Assembly (NCBI GenBank): GCA_012932295.1
Contig: JAAONU010000003.1
Location: 25,468,361 to 25,532,360 of the forward strand
Origin: Cyclina sinensis
Taxonomy: Eukaryota; Mollusca; Bivalvia; Venerida; Veneridae
Direction: 5' to 3'
DNA: 64,000 bases
Part shown: one piece after another, positions 12,285-27,200 of the stretch
Layout: the number at the start of each line of letters is the position of its first letter
Position numbering within the stretch: the first letter of the stretch is position 1
The notes under the pieces: model-generated
What the model saw: only the letters and a program-made list of their open reading frames with translations
The model's database searches: none
What the model was told of the DNA's origin: nothing
Translations under genes and position numbers: made by a program

Positions 12285-15200
12285 CTTGAAAAACAATGTG
12301 AAAAGTGTTAGATTTTTTTAGCCTTTTTACATAATAACTATTCAAAATCAGTTCCCAAGTTTGACCTTGACCTAGGAGGTGTGGACCTATTCTTGTCTCA
12401 TGGTGGTAAAAAATTCTGCCAGATTATTTTAAAATTCATCAAGGAATGACAAAAGCTCTATGGAGTGGACAAGAAGAAAAGGACTAAAATTTTGATCCAT
12501 CACTTCAAAGTGTGGCCTTGACCCTGAAGGTACAGACCTGGTTCTAGAGCAAGACACATTGGTGGTTAACATTTATGACAAAGTTATAGAGCAGACACAA
12601 TTTGTGACATCCAGACAGAAAGTACATGAAAATGTCTCCCCCTACCACTATACTACTTGAATTCTGTTACTTAGAGATCAAGACAAGACTTGAAATCAGA
12701 AAATGTATACAGTTACACGTATTTGCAAATTGACTTTTATAGAGTCCATAGCTGCAATAATGTAGAAGTGTACTTTGTCTTAACAAAAAAGCAAACTAAC
12801 AGCTAAAACTTTTATTTTGAAAGAAGAAGCTACATATACAAATAAGTACCTGCTGTCATGTGGAAGACTCCATCATCGTGTCTCTGTATAAACATATGGT
12901 CTATGTGTAGGGATATTGGCTGATTGCTTGCTTGTGCATGACTTGGAATGGGTGGTGGACGGTCTTCCTAATAAGTTGTTAGGAAAACAGTCAATATAAT
13001 GATGTTTGATTTGTATGGGTTAGTTCCTTAAATCTAAAATGTCCTCATTTACCATTCAGTTTTATTTGTTGCAAACTCTTCAACTGTATTAAGTTTTATA
13101 GAGTGGCAGCCAAACTAACAATTGTTTCTGAGAAGTTCCAACATAAAATCTTTAATCTATGAACCCTGAAAAATGAGAGATTAAACAAATTTTCATCTCC
13201 ATTCCCTTCCTTACTCTGCAACAGACACAGTCCTTTGACTTTCATAACATTATCATATGAAAACAAAGAAGAACTTACCAACAAGGTCAGACTTAGGTTT
13301 TCCACCGAAACATGCATTGGAGCTGGTGTAGCTATTTTCTCATCTTCAATAAAACTTGTCATATTCAGAATACTGGTCATTCGGAATGTAAACTTGTAGT
13401 CCTTTATCCTAGATTCCATCAGCCCCAACTCTGCCCCCTTTGGTACTAGGAGTTCAGCACTCGGTCCTAATGTCATCTTGAATTTGATTGGGTAAGTGCT
13501 GTCTTGCAGGTTTGCCTGAGTTTTTATCACCCCTGAATGTATAAACAATATGCTTTATATCTGACTGAAAATATTTATACTAAACATGCATCAAGTAAGT
13601 AATCACTTGTCCCTCAACATTTTGTCTGTAACACTATGTAGGACATTTAGCCTAAAAATTTCTGATGTGTAATTTCATGTTTTGGGTATATAGGAAATGA
13701 CTTTCTATATTTTAGATATTGCTACTTTCTGCCTCTCAGTATCTTCAATACCAAGCGTAATTTTCTGAGACAGGACTGGCATTTCTATATTTGTGTACAG
13801 TACATGATACTGAAGTGATCACATTCACTATTATTTAACTGTGATCATATACACTGTAATTTGTTAGTTGCGATCACATTCATTATTATTTAACTGTGAC
13901 CATATACACTGTCATATGTTAGTTGTGATCACATTCACTATTATTTTCACTCCAATGAATTAAGTCTTAAAAGGATCATAATTCTGATAAAACTGGAGGT
14001 GTCTTGCTCAATTTCAAACAGAACATGTAGTTTCATTAGACAATATACACATGTACTTGCAAAATTTGAATTACATCTGTACAAGCTTTTTCCTGTAAAT
14101 GCACAGAAATTAAAAGCAGACAGACAGATGTACAGAAGCACGTACCAGCTGCCATTCATTGAGTGCCGGGGATAAGAAAAGATTGGGCTGAAAAGACAAA
14201 AAACAGAAACCAACCATTCTGTGAGGACAGTTTGGCATAGAAATCTTCATAGGTTATGTTGCCAGTTTCTTCAGAATCTATAGCTTTTGTCTGGAGACAG
14301 AGAAAAATGTCCTCCCCTATACCCTGTATTAACAACTCTGAGGCTGAAAGACGAAACACCACTGCTGACACCTGAAAACAAATATTAAAATATTAAAAGG
14401 TAGATGTAAAATGAATATTTATTCAGTTTATCCTAGTTTAATCATGAAGGAGATTGTGTTCACCTGACAACACTAGAAAGTAGTAACACTATACAAACTA
14501 ACAACAATCTACCAACCCTCTCATCCACAAAATCAACAAGTCAACAGAAGAAGATTCCTGTTAATCAGTCGGCAATCACTCTTACTTGTCTTCAGAGTTA
14601 ATCTAAAATGAATGTGTGCATATTCTCAATAACTTGATATATTCTTAAACTTCGAGAAATTCACCGAGTCAGAAGTGAGCAGGATGTAAACCTTGTTTTG
14701 CATTTAGAGTTTAAAATTCTTTGTGAGCTTACAATTTTTCATGAAATTGAAATTCTTTGTGAGTTTAAATGATTTTCCAATGAAACCTAGATGCTAAATA
14801 CAACTAAAGATATCTATACACTTACATTATAAAGTTCCCAATTATACTTATATATTGAAATAAAAGAAGTTTAAGAAGAGAGTTCAATACATGCCAAATA
14901 TAAGCTACTAAAGAGCTGCTAATTCACAATAATTTTGATCTACCATACTGTATCTAGATTTGGTTTAGTTTTCCCTGAGTTTAAGCACAGCAGCCAGTTT
15001 AACTAACAAGAGGGCCATGATGGCCCAGTATCGCTCACCTGAGTATGACTGCTTTTAACAAAGTTGCTATGGACCTGGTTAATTGACCCCAGATGACCCA
15101 TATTCGAACCTGACCTAGAAATTATTGAAACAATCTCTTTGACAAATTTCAAGGCTATTTGTACTGAAAATGTTACCTCTTGAGTGTTAACAAGGTTTTT

Positions 15201-18200
15201 CCATATTTGGGCTCTATGACCTAGTTGTTTTACCTACATGTAGATGTCCAATATTCGAACCTGAGCTAGAAATTATCGAAACAATCTCTCTGACAAGTTT
15301 CAGATGACAATCAATCAAATAGGACGGAAAAAGTAGCCTCTAGAGTGTTAACAAGGTTTTTCGATATTTAGGCTCTGTGACCTAGTTTTTGACCCCAGAT
15401 AACCCATATCCAAACTTGAGCTATAAATAATCAAAACAACCTTTCTGACAAATTTCAAGGACATTTGGACTGAAAATGTAGCCTCTAGAGTGTTTACAAA
15501 AATTTTCGATATTTGGGCTCTGTGACCTAGTTTTCGACTCCAGATGACCCATATTCAAACTTGAGCTAGAAACCATAGAATTTAGCTTTCTGACAATTTT
15601 CCAGGTTATTTGGAATTTAAATGTTACCTCTAGAGTGTTAACAAGTTTTTTTTCCATATTTGAGCTCTGTGACCTAGTTTGTGACCCCAGAAGACCCATA
15701 TTCAAAATTGATCTAGAAATCCTTAAGACAACCTTTCTGACAAATTTCCAGATTATTTGGGCTGAAAATGTAACCTCTAGAGTATTTACAAGATTTTTCT
15801 ATTTTTGGGTTTTGTGACCTTGTTTTTGAACCCAGATGACCCATATTTAAAATTGACCTAGAAATCCTCAAAGCAACTTTTCTGACAAATTTCCAGATTA
15901 TTTGGGCTAAAAATGTAACCTCTAGAGTGTTAACAAGATTTTTCTATTTTTGGGCTCTGTGACCTAGTTTTTGAACCCAGATGACCCATATTCAAACTTG
16001 AGCTAGAAATAATAGAAGCAACATTCCTGACAAATTTCAAGGTTATTTGGTCTAAAAATGTTACCTCTAGAGTGTTAACAAGGTTTTTCAATATTTGGGC
16101 TCTGTGACCTAGTTTTTGAACCCAGATGACCCATATTTGAACTTAAGCTACAAATCATCGATAGAACATTTCTGACAAATTTCAAGATTATTTGGGCTGA
16201 AAATGTAACCTCTAGAGTGTTAACAAGATTTTTCTATTTTTGGGCTCTGTGACCTAGTTTTTGAACCCAGATGACCCATATTTGAACTTAAGCTACAAAT
16301 CATTGATAGAACCTTTCTGACAAATTTCCAGGATATTTGGACTGAAAAAGTAGCCTCTAGAGTGTTAACAAGGTTTTTCTATATTTGGGCTCTGTGACCT
16401 TGTTTTCCAACCCTGATAACCCATGTTCGAACTCGTCCGAGATATTAATGAGACAAACATCCTGACCAAGTTTCATGACAATTGAGGCAAAAATGTGACC
16501 ACTAGAGTGTTAACAAACCAATTGTGGACGGACAGACGGACAGACGACGGACAAAAGGTGATCAGAAAAGCTCACTCTGTCACTACGTGACAGGTGAGCT
16601 AAAAAGTAACAGACCCTAATCCTCTGTAAGAAATAGCCAACATTCTTAAATAAATGATCATAATAAATGATGATGATGGCTTGGAGTTGGGCTTAAAGCA
16701 ATGGTCTTCACTAAGTGAGATGTATGGCAATTCAAGACAAGCCCCTTAACCACAAGATCATCGAAGCAGTCACTGTCCAGAGAAATATAATGCAATATAT
16801 TCAAGTTCTTGATCCAAAATTTTTTTAATTCATCTTTCACAAAGTTGTTTACAGTTGACTCCACTTACAACGAGATCAGATTGAGATACTGCTTAAAACA
16901 AGAGGATTTCTAGGTCCCTGCTGTTATCCCTTTATGTTTTGTAAAAATGTATTATTTACTGCTAGATCCGGTCTAACAAGAATATTGCCTACAGCAAGGT
17001 AATTTGCCTGACCTGAGGAAAATTGCCATGGTTATAATGAGATAACCTGTAATTTTGTTAATTTTTGCACCTTTAGATACTAACCGCAGGGTTCTTCTGG
17101 ACCGACTTTAATCAAGATGTAAATTATTTTCCTTTGATTAAACAATGACTAAGAAATCAATATATTCAAAACTGGCAAGCTCAATTAATGACATCTCCGA
17201 AATTGAAGTATTATATAAAATATAAACACAATTTTGAATACGAAAAGTACCTTGATATAATATCAAATAATGCAATAAGAAACGAATTAACACGTTTTCG
17301 GCTTTGTTCTCATGATTTGAAAATAGAAACGGGTAGATTTTCTGGTATTGCTCGAGACATGCGCAGTTGTAAATTCTGTCAATATAATAGAATCAGAATA
17401 TCATTTTTTATTATGTTGTCCTTATTACTCAGATATTTGAAGAAAATACTTGGGAATTATTTCTTGGCCTAACATACAAATTTGTTGCACCTTGAGTTAT
17501 ACAAATAAAAAAACTATTTTGAATGTGGCAAAATATATACATAAAAAGCTGTTAAAAAACGAACCGCAACCCTTGTCAATTTACCTGCTTCTTAGACTTG
17601 ATACATGTGTATTTCATTTTTTTGTTTGTTTTTAATTAGGATTTTTGATAATACTTCTGGTTTATGTCTTGGCCATATTTGTTGTATTTCTATGTGAATG
17701 GCCAAAGGCAAGCAATTGCAGATTTGCTTAATAAAAACTGAACTGAACTGTTAATTAGCCACATGAGGTTATTTTAACCCTATGGCAGTTTTCAGTGAGA
17801 AAGCTTTCTTTTATGTTTGATAAGCAATGTAAGAATATCTTTAAAACTAGCAGATTTGTGTGTTGAGTACAAAAATGAACAGAGGTGAAAAATGACTGAC
17901 TTTGAGTTTTGTTCCTTTCCAAAAATAAAGGTTTTTTTATTACTATTGAGTATATATATTCACAGAAAAAAAAACAGGAAATTTGTTTCTTGTTCGAATT
18001 TTTTTACTACAAAATGTAAACTGAAAAACTTATGTCAACAGTAGCAGTACAGTACCACAGCTAACTGAATGATATTGACAACATTATAAAATTCATAAAA
18101 ATGTCAGTTTGTTAAATCATTTTGTACTGTTACATATAAACCTGGGTGTATAAACCTTGCCTTTCATAAAAACTGAAAATTACAACCTTTGCTGGAAACT

Positions 18201-21200
18201 TTTTGCTAATTTGTGATTCTTTTGGATAATTTTAAATATTCTTCATCACAGATTCCTCTGTTTACTTCCAGCAAATTACTTTCATTTTCGATGTTGCTTT
18301 TTAAGGTGTCTATGAAACTAAGTAATTTGGGTACAACAAGATGTGGTTATAATGAGCTAAATCAATCAACAATCTTGTAATATTCCTAGTTGACTGCAGC
18401 TTTCAATTACTGTGGTATCTGCAATGTACTGGTACTTATTTCACATCTAGGCATACTCTGCTTTACCCTAAGGCATTTCTTGAACTTAACCATAAATAAT
18501 AAAATTCAATTCAGTCAAATATTCAGAGAAAAAAGAGTATATGATTTAACATTGCAAAGCATTCTGGGAAATACATGACAGTTCTCCAATCAGCAAAGGT
18601 TTTACATTCTATGATACTGAGAAGTGGGTGAAAGAAATGCAAAGTGCAATGAGCTTACATATGTGTAAATATGACAGCAAATTAAAGGGAAACAGTGAAA
18701 CTACACTTCCAACAGGGTCATATTCAAGACACATGAATAACAAGAGTGCCATAACGGCCCTAAAGCACTCACCTGAGTACAACTGCTAAGAAAGACAAGT
18801 GCCTGGGGGTGGGGGCAGTCAAAAATTGACTCCAAGGGAAAGTTTTAAATGTTAATGTAGAGGTGCACTAGACAATGCTTCATGTCAAATTCCAGAACTT
18901 TAGGCCTTGTGGTTTCACAGAAGAACAATTTTAAAGATAACTTTCTATTTTTCTATGTAAAACATGTGACCTCTCAAGGGAGCCATTAATGACCCCAGGG
19001 ACAAAATCTAAACAACCTTGGTGAGATCTGCTAGATAATGCTACACATCAAATTTAAACATCTCACCTTTATGGTTTTTGACAAGAATATTTTGTAAGTA
19101 AATATAAAACATCTGATTCCTGGAAGCCAATATTGACCCCATGGGCAAAATGTTTTAGCTTTCATATGGGTCTACTAGACAATGCTTAATGTCAAATTTC
19201 AGAACTCTAGGCCTTGTGGTTTCATACTAGAAGATTAATAAAGAGTTTCCTCTTAATTTCTATGTAAAACATGTGACCCCTAGTATGGTGGAACAACAGT
19301 GACCCTAGGGATATAATTTGTACAAACTTCGTAAACATCCACTAGACAATGCTACACACTAAATTTCTAAACTCCAGGCCTTGTGGTTTCAGACAAGAAG
19401 AGCATTTTCCACTATATTTCTATGTAAAACATGTGGGCCAATAGTGACCCGAGAGACATTATTTAAACAGATTTGTTGGAGGTCCACTAGTCAATGCTAC
19501 ACACTAATTTCAGACCTCTAGGTTAAGCAGTTTTAGACAAAAAGATTTTTAAAGTTTCTTATTCTTGCTGTCATAGCAACCAGAGTTCTTTATGGAATGG
19601 AATTCTTTGAACAACTTTAGTAAAGCTTCATGCAAGGAACATTCCTGCAAAGTATGAGGAGATGTTGTTTAAAGTAAAAAGTTGACAGCGCACAATTGGT
19701 GACAGCCGACAGACACAGGGTGATAACAAAAGCTCACCTTGAGCACACCATGCTTAAGTGAGCTAAAAAACAGAACAGTTATGAAAATTATGAATGCAAC
19801 AAATAGGAAAACAATAATTACGATTTACCTTTAAATTATATTGTTGCTAAAAATAAAAAGAACATATACACTATTGGAGTCCAAACAACTTTTATTTCTT
19901 GTTTTGGATTAGCATGGCTGAAGATATTCAGTGGCATGGAACATGTTATATATATTATTTTTCATGCTATTCTGTGGTTTATTGTGACAAATAGTGGATT
20001 ATATTCTACTGTTTCCTATAAAGTTATTGTGAGACATTAATTTTATCATTTTATTTACCGTAAACCAGGAATGGCACCGTCACTGGGCAAATTATACAAC
20101 ATCTATGATCTCTTGAAAATTATGATATCATTTACTCAAACTCAGATATAATCTAGCACAATTCTGCGCAAAATGTCAACAAAAAGATTAGGGACATTTC
20201 GTAAGATGATCAAAAATATGGTCAAATTTTACATTTTCAGGTTGTTTCACTTTCAGAGGGACTACAAGACAAGTACAACTCTGGAATACTTCTATATCTT
20301 ACCATTTCTTTGGCACGGGAAGCAGATGTACTCTCTGCAAATACGCTTGACAGGTCATCTGTATCTGTTACTGAGGACGTTTCTGACATTCGACCATGAC
20401 TAAAAGCTGGTGCCTCATTTTCGTCCAGAGCAAGGAATTCGAAATCATCATCATCTGACGTATCTGTTCGTATTGAAATACTGAAAACAAAACAGATAAT
20501 ATAATTATAACTTTTCTCTACATAGCTAACATGAGCTATAACTAAACGTGATTATTACTCCCCAAATTCTGCAGCAAAAAAATACCCACAGTGCAGTCCC
20601 AAGCAACAAAAGTGCATAAGAACTAGTTACACAACAGTGACCTTAATCTCAGTTTATACATTTATATGACTTGTATTAATAGCAGGTCTGCTTTTACTTT
20701 TCCAAAAGTAGATATGAGATTTTGTTATGTACTGCAGCTGATCATAACTTGGATATCACTTCAAAAAAATGTTAAAATGAAAGGTTCTTCTCTCTTTAAA
20801 ATTTTCTAAATCCTACGGTTTATCATTATGAGTCTGCAACCTATCTCTCAAGCAGTGAATGTGTAGCAAAACCCTTAAAACTTAGTTAACAGCCAGACAA
20901 ATTGACAAACAAACTGGACAGACAGACAAAGATAAAGTCATCTTCTTTCCCCTCTACCTAGTTTTGCACTTTGAGACAGTAGACTACACCAAAACAAAAA
21001 GGACGATTTAATGAGGGTGATGTGTATCTGCCCCCATTACAAACTACACTCACCTATCGCTGTCATCTATGTCATCTGGGTCAAGCTTGTTCTTTATTTT
21101 ACCCATGAAGTTCGATATGTTTGACACACCAGTGGTGAAAGATTTCCTCATTGATGTTGGGGTCAACTTGCTTCCTGACCTTGACCTCTGACCTACTAAT

Positions 21201-24200
21201 CCAGTTCCTATAGATGAGATTCCTGAGTCACTGGCTGTGTACTGGAGGCTTGGCCCACCTGACTCTAAACTAATTCTTTCTGGATGTGTAATGTCCTCCG
21301 AGGAATGAGAATCCGTCCTTATACCTTAAGAAGCAAATACTGATAAATACATCTCAAGCTGTATAAATCCTGATAACCATACCTTGTGAAATTTCTTACA
21401 TGGGAAAATTAATTCCTCAATATAGAAAGTTCCATTATGTGTTAAAAGGAGTGTGAATTGAGAATTATATCTGGAATGAAAATCAACCTTGACTGAAATG
21501 ATTCAATCAAGTATCTCAATCCTGCTGACTTTCAGTACTTGACACTTTTTTTCATTTACTGTGAAATCATTTTTGTTCGCGTAGGACGAATTTTCGTGTT
21601 TTTCGCGCTAGGAACAATGCGCGAATTTAAGACCGCGCTTTTATTAAACTAATAAAACACTTACGTTATCCGAATCTTGATCCTATCCGAAATACCTGCA
21701 TATATTTTTCCACTCACTTTTGACCATTAGTTGTTGTTTTTAGCCAATATAACTTGAATAATCGGATGTTTTAGCAAATTCTAAATATCTTGCAAAATTA
21801 AAATGAAACTTATTATGTTTTCTTTTAAAGTATGTTTCATTTGTATTTCCTTAAATTGTTGAACGCTTGTCTGAAGCGTTTACTAATAATTATTACATCG
21901 TTGTCTCCACTATTTCGATAATTTGTGCAATTCATTAACTTTTCAATGAGAAACAAACCTATTTTTGCTATTGAAACTTATTTTATTCTTTGAGAATGTA
22001 AGAATAAAAGCGAATAGAAGTAACAACACATAAATAGGACACGAACGAGTAAAGGTAATTTTCGCAAGCGGCAATGTTTTTTTTTTAGCGTAACTGATTA
22101 AGGACCGGTTACAAAAGACCTGTCGGTATCGATCTTTTAATCTGTGTACACTTAATCTGTGTCAATTAACGTCAATTAACAGTTGGACCTGTCAGTTTGT
22201 ATATTCGAAAGCGGACCGCGGTAATTGACACGTATACATACAGCGTCATGCAGCTGTCGTCTACTTTTACGCTGATAAAAAAAATTGAATCTGAAATTGA
22301 AAATGCGCGAATTTAGGACCGCGCGAACGTACTTTTTTGGCCGTTTGTGCGAAATTTCATCCCAGCGAATTTAAATGATTTCACAGTAGACCATTTCAAT
22401 TACTTCTGAATACAATTTTTTCCAAGACACTGACCACACAGGCAAACAAGTTTTACTTGAATTCAAAAACACAAGGAATTAATAAAGGCTAAGAATAAGT
22501 TCCTAAGATCAAGTTAACTTTTGAAATGTAATTCAAAATATATTAAGTAGGTTGTAGCTATATGTACAAGTCTAAGCATTGAAAATGTATTTGCTATAAG
22601 CGGTACCTTTCTGGGAAATATCCAAAGTCTCTGAGTTCTGTACATGACAAACAATTCTAGAATCACTCTGAGAATGAGGCAGATGACTCTCTGGTTGTAA
22701 ACCCTCTGTCATTTCTAAATGAGGTCCTGTAAAAACAAGTGCATGTAGAAGTGTCAGCAAACACCATATCTGACTTTTGAACATATGTCAATAACAATGA
22801 TGTAACATCATGATCATAATTTATACTTTAGACAATACTGATTCTTACCTCTGTAGCTCAGCTAATGGAACAATAATCGCACATTATTGAACTTCTGAGA
22901 CATGACACCTTATTTTACATTTTACTTGCACATATAAACACTTTACAACAATAAATTTCCTAAGACTGTGAACCAGCATAAACCAAACCCCTACCTTCAC
23001 TTGATTCTGTAACTGTCAACACTTGTTCCGACTGATCAATGATTTCTCCAACATTTGACCCTATGTATCCTTGTACTTCACTGTCTGTGTCCCCATAACC
23101 CTCTCTACCCTCAGTGCTCTCAGAACTTGGTGATGCTAACATATCTGCTGGATTTCCTAAGGGAAGTAACTCTGCAATGTATGGACAAACCATCGCAAAC
23201 TCCAACTCAGGAATCACAACTGGCAAAGAAAATGTTTTCTGAGAATTATTTCCCTTGAAAAAGTCTTCAATATCTGCATTCATCTGTGCCTGAAAGTCTG
23301 TAAGCGATTCAACTAACCTCATCAAAAATAAATACTGTGGATTGTTCATCTGGGCTCTTATTTTCCCACCAATTTTCGCTACAAGATTATAATCTGCAAC
23401 TTTAAGAGCTGTATATTGCACATTACCCTCCTTGTTATCACAGTTACTGGAATCCTTTCCATTGTTACTATGGAAATCATCTTCAGTTTTTGGATCTGTA
23501 GGACTGTCTTCACTGTCATCAGAATAATACTGCTTCAGCAGCTGTCTGGTTTTTCGTTTTTCTTTTTTCTCTCTATCATCATTCGATTCAAGATGTCCAT
23601 TCAATGAGAGGCTACTGTTGCTAGGCAACAAGGAACTATCAGGGATGGAAGCCGGCTGACAGATCCACAATGTCAATGGAACAGATTCCACAAATGGCAC
23701 AGGTCGAGTCCTACTTGTCGGCACTCCAAGGAATTCTAACCAAACTTGGTCTATGCACACGGCCCACATATCACAGCGCATGTCGCGTTTAAGAGTATTG
23801 GTTTTCAGCAAAGCTTTAACCGCATCAGTTCCTAAGTCTGCTTCACTGAATCCTTTTGGTAATTTGCCTTGAAGAAGCTCAACAATATAATCACAGAGGT
23901 AGGGATTTACACGCGATTCTGCAAATGCGTGAAAGATCTTTGGAATGGAAGCCACACTGTTCATGTCATTTGGGAAGTCACCACACTTAAACATATCACA
24001 GTTAACATACTGGTTAAGAAGATCATAAAGTTTGTCAAGTGTAAACTGGTTTTCTATATGAGTGTTTGATGCAGTAACCTTAGAGAACTGGATCTGCAAT
24101 GATTCGGGGCGGTCAGGTTGATTTTCAACTTTCTTCTCTGCAGAGATCACTAACTGTAACAGGAAGAAACAATATTACTAAAATAAAATCAATAAATACA

Positions 24201-27200
24201 TTTAACTTGTTTCTCTAATAATTTGCTTAATATGATATAAACTTAATCTATATTTTATAAACTTTTTTATCAAGCTTTTATAACATTACTGTCAAATATG
24301 ACAGTCATCTTTGCCTTTGTATCTATAAGAATTTGCCTGTAGTCAGGTCAGGCGTTCAAATCCTGGTTGTAAGATGAGGTGTGTCTTTGAGTAAAAAGAA
24401 ACCTAAGCCACACATGCCTCTGTTAACCAAGATGTGAATGGTACCAGTAACGAATATTACTGACTTTTCTCTCAAGTGACTGGATTCACTTTAAGTGTTG
24501 TCTCAAAGTAATTTTAATAAGACTGGATATTTTTCATTGCAATCAAACTAAAATAAATTTGTATTTATTAAATCAAGCTTAATATTTTTATATAGTATTA
24601 CCTGTAATGTTGTTCTGTTTGAACAAGATCTATGTGAACTGAAATCAAGATCTGATTAAAAAAATAAGATTTATTAAATTCCTTTTTCTATTTTTTTTTC
24701 AACAAATCTAACTGAACTGAAACCCAGTTTTTTCTGTTTTCGTGCTTTCTAATTTAAACTCCAGTCCAAAAATCTTTTAATTCATAACAATTCCTTACCC
24801 TAGGCATCAAAGCTTCAACTTTGATATCAACATGTTCCAATTTCTTCTGTGCCTCTGACTGTTGACCCTCCTGTAAGATAAGTATCTAAACAGTCAAACT
24901 TAACTCTTTTTAATTTCTACATTGGACCTGTATGGCATTCAGTTTGGAAAGAACATGATATCATTTATTTCAATATTAATGGAGAAAACTTACAACTTTA
25001 ACAGAGAAAAGACTGCATGGATATGTAGGATGATAATACATGTAGCCTACAATAGTCACACAAGCAATTGCAAAAAGTGAGGGACAAAATCAATTAGTAA
25101 GAGAATTCAAATCACTTTTAATTCAAGAGGTGGTCAGTGCTCATTTAAAATGTAGATCTAAAGCTGTTTAAAAGAAACAGTCCTCATATTGCTGAATTCC
25201 TTTACAAATAACCTATATACAGTTAGTTTGTAATCATATTAGATTGAATTAGACTGCAACATAAACTGATTGTTTTAGAATGATGATGAATAATGATGAT
25301 GAATGATGATGATGATGCATGCCTTTTTCAAAACAAAATAATACAAGTATAATACTTACCACCATCTGAGCCAGGTTGAGGGAAAAGTAGTTGGCCCATA
25401 GCATTGTCAGATAGTCAATATGCAATCTAACAGGGTTGATTAACACATATATGTTTGCATGGGGCACTGAAAATCAATTTATTAAATCATTTCCTTTCTG
25501 CAATTTACATAAACTATTTTGTATGAACTATGAAAAAGAAGACCCATGAGTTGGGTCAAAAAAATCTTAATAAATTTACTCCAATTACTTAAAGCAGTGT
25601 ACCCTGGAGAAAGAAATTAGATATCTGGAAATTATTTAATTAATACTTATGGTACATTGTTCTGAAATGGTGTGAAGATTCTTGAATAAAATATGTATTC
25701 ATTATCATATATTACATTCAAAAACATAAAAGAGAAATCTACCTGGATAATCTATTCCATCAGTGAAGAAATAGTCTGTGTATTCCACATGCACTACTGA
25801 CATATCTGATGGCAAGTGTAGTGCTTTCTTGTCTGAGCTGAAAAATTTCTGTGGTGTACTTCTCTTATTGTCTGCTGTTGAAACTCTGTAAATGATGAAT
25901 TCCTCTATTTTCAACACAAAACAGCTCTCTAGTAATTTTGTGACCTTCTGTCCAGTCTGACCTTTAGCTTGAGTGGTCTGACCTTGACTCTGACCTTGAC
26001 TAGTCTGGCCTTGATCTCTACTAGATGTTGGTCCATTACTATGACCTTGACCTTTAGACACCTGAGGGTTTTGATTGTGCTGAGGCTGGCGAGTGGATAA
26101 TTTTGGGTTGGATGGCGCATGAGCTGGTGACGGAGTTGGGGAAAGAACTTTGCAGACTTCACGCACTTTCGATGCCTCTGCTCGGAATGCTTTAAACAGT
26201 TCCTGGACCCATGAGTTTCTTGATCCTTGGTTGTCAGAGTACCGATACCAATTCTTTCTTTCACCACCTGCAATGATAAAAAATTGCAATAATGGAAATT
26301 ATTGAAAGGGGAGGCTATTTTCACAAAAGTATCCTCTCCTAAGTTAAATTTTCAGTCAAAATTCTAATAAAAGTTCGCTAACTATACTTATAAGTACAAG
26401 TTTTAAAGTTGCTGCAACTTAAATGTATCAACAAGGTATCTGAATAAATGAAATAGATAGTAAGGCAGTACCTTCTTCATATAGGGAACACTATAAAAAA
26501 TGTCTGCAAACCTTGAATTCATTAAATAGGACTAGTGTATATAACACGGCAATCATATTTTATATTTTGTATTGAAAAAAAAACAACAGAGGAACATTTT
26601 TGTCATCAGTATGTATATCTGTTCAGACTTAACAGTTTTTATCCAACAGCCATCAGTTACTAATACTTTTACACTATTTCTATGAAAAACAGTCCTCTGA
26701 TAACTACCTACTTGAAACTAAACCTTTAATCATGTTCAATAACAAAAATCATTGAAAAAAGAACAGAAACAAATTGTTTACCCCTTAAAACAAAGACAAG
26801 CACACAGAAAACTGAAGAATTGTTTGGTTTTCAGTACTGTCCAATCAGATTTAACAGACAACCTTAAGTTCATATCTGTAAACCTAAAGTATTTAGAGAC
26901 TGACTTTTTCCCAAGCAAAGTTAGCTCAACATTCAAATCATTAATGTAATGAAATTTCAACAAGTTTAGCAAGTGTTAAGGCATCATTATAAATTGTTCC
27001 AGTACTGGTAATCATGTTTTAAGCTTAAAACAAAGACAAGCACACAGAAAACTGAAGAATTGTTTGGTTTTCAGTACTGTCCAATCAGATTTAACAGACA
27101 ACCTTAAGTTCATATCTGTAAACCTAAAGTATTTAGAGACTGACTTTTTCCCAAGCAAAGTTAGCTCAACATTCAAATCATTAATGTAATGAAATTTCAA

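Noticed and set aside
15421..15705. 94-residue ORF and similar ones at 3897 and 5389
   Set aside because: They are translations of the 145 bp satellite monomer.
24335..24460. SINE-like fragment around gcgttcaaatcctgg
   Set aside because: Only a B-box-like stretch is convincing; too little to call.
25929..26324. 131-residue minus ORF overlapping BLTP3 exon 11
   Set aside because: It is a shadow frame of a well-supported exon; its Lys/Val pattern comes from the coded Gln/Gly linker.
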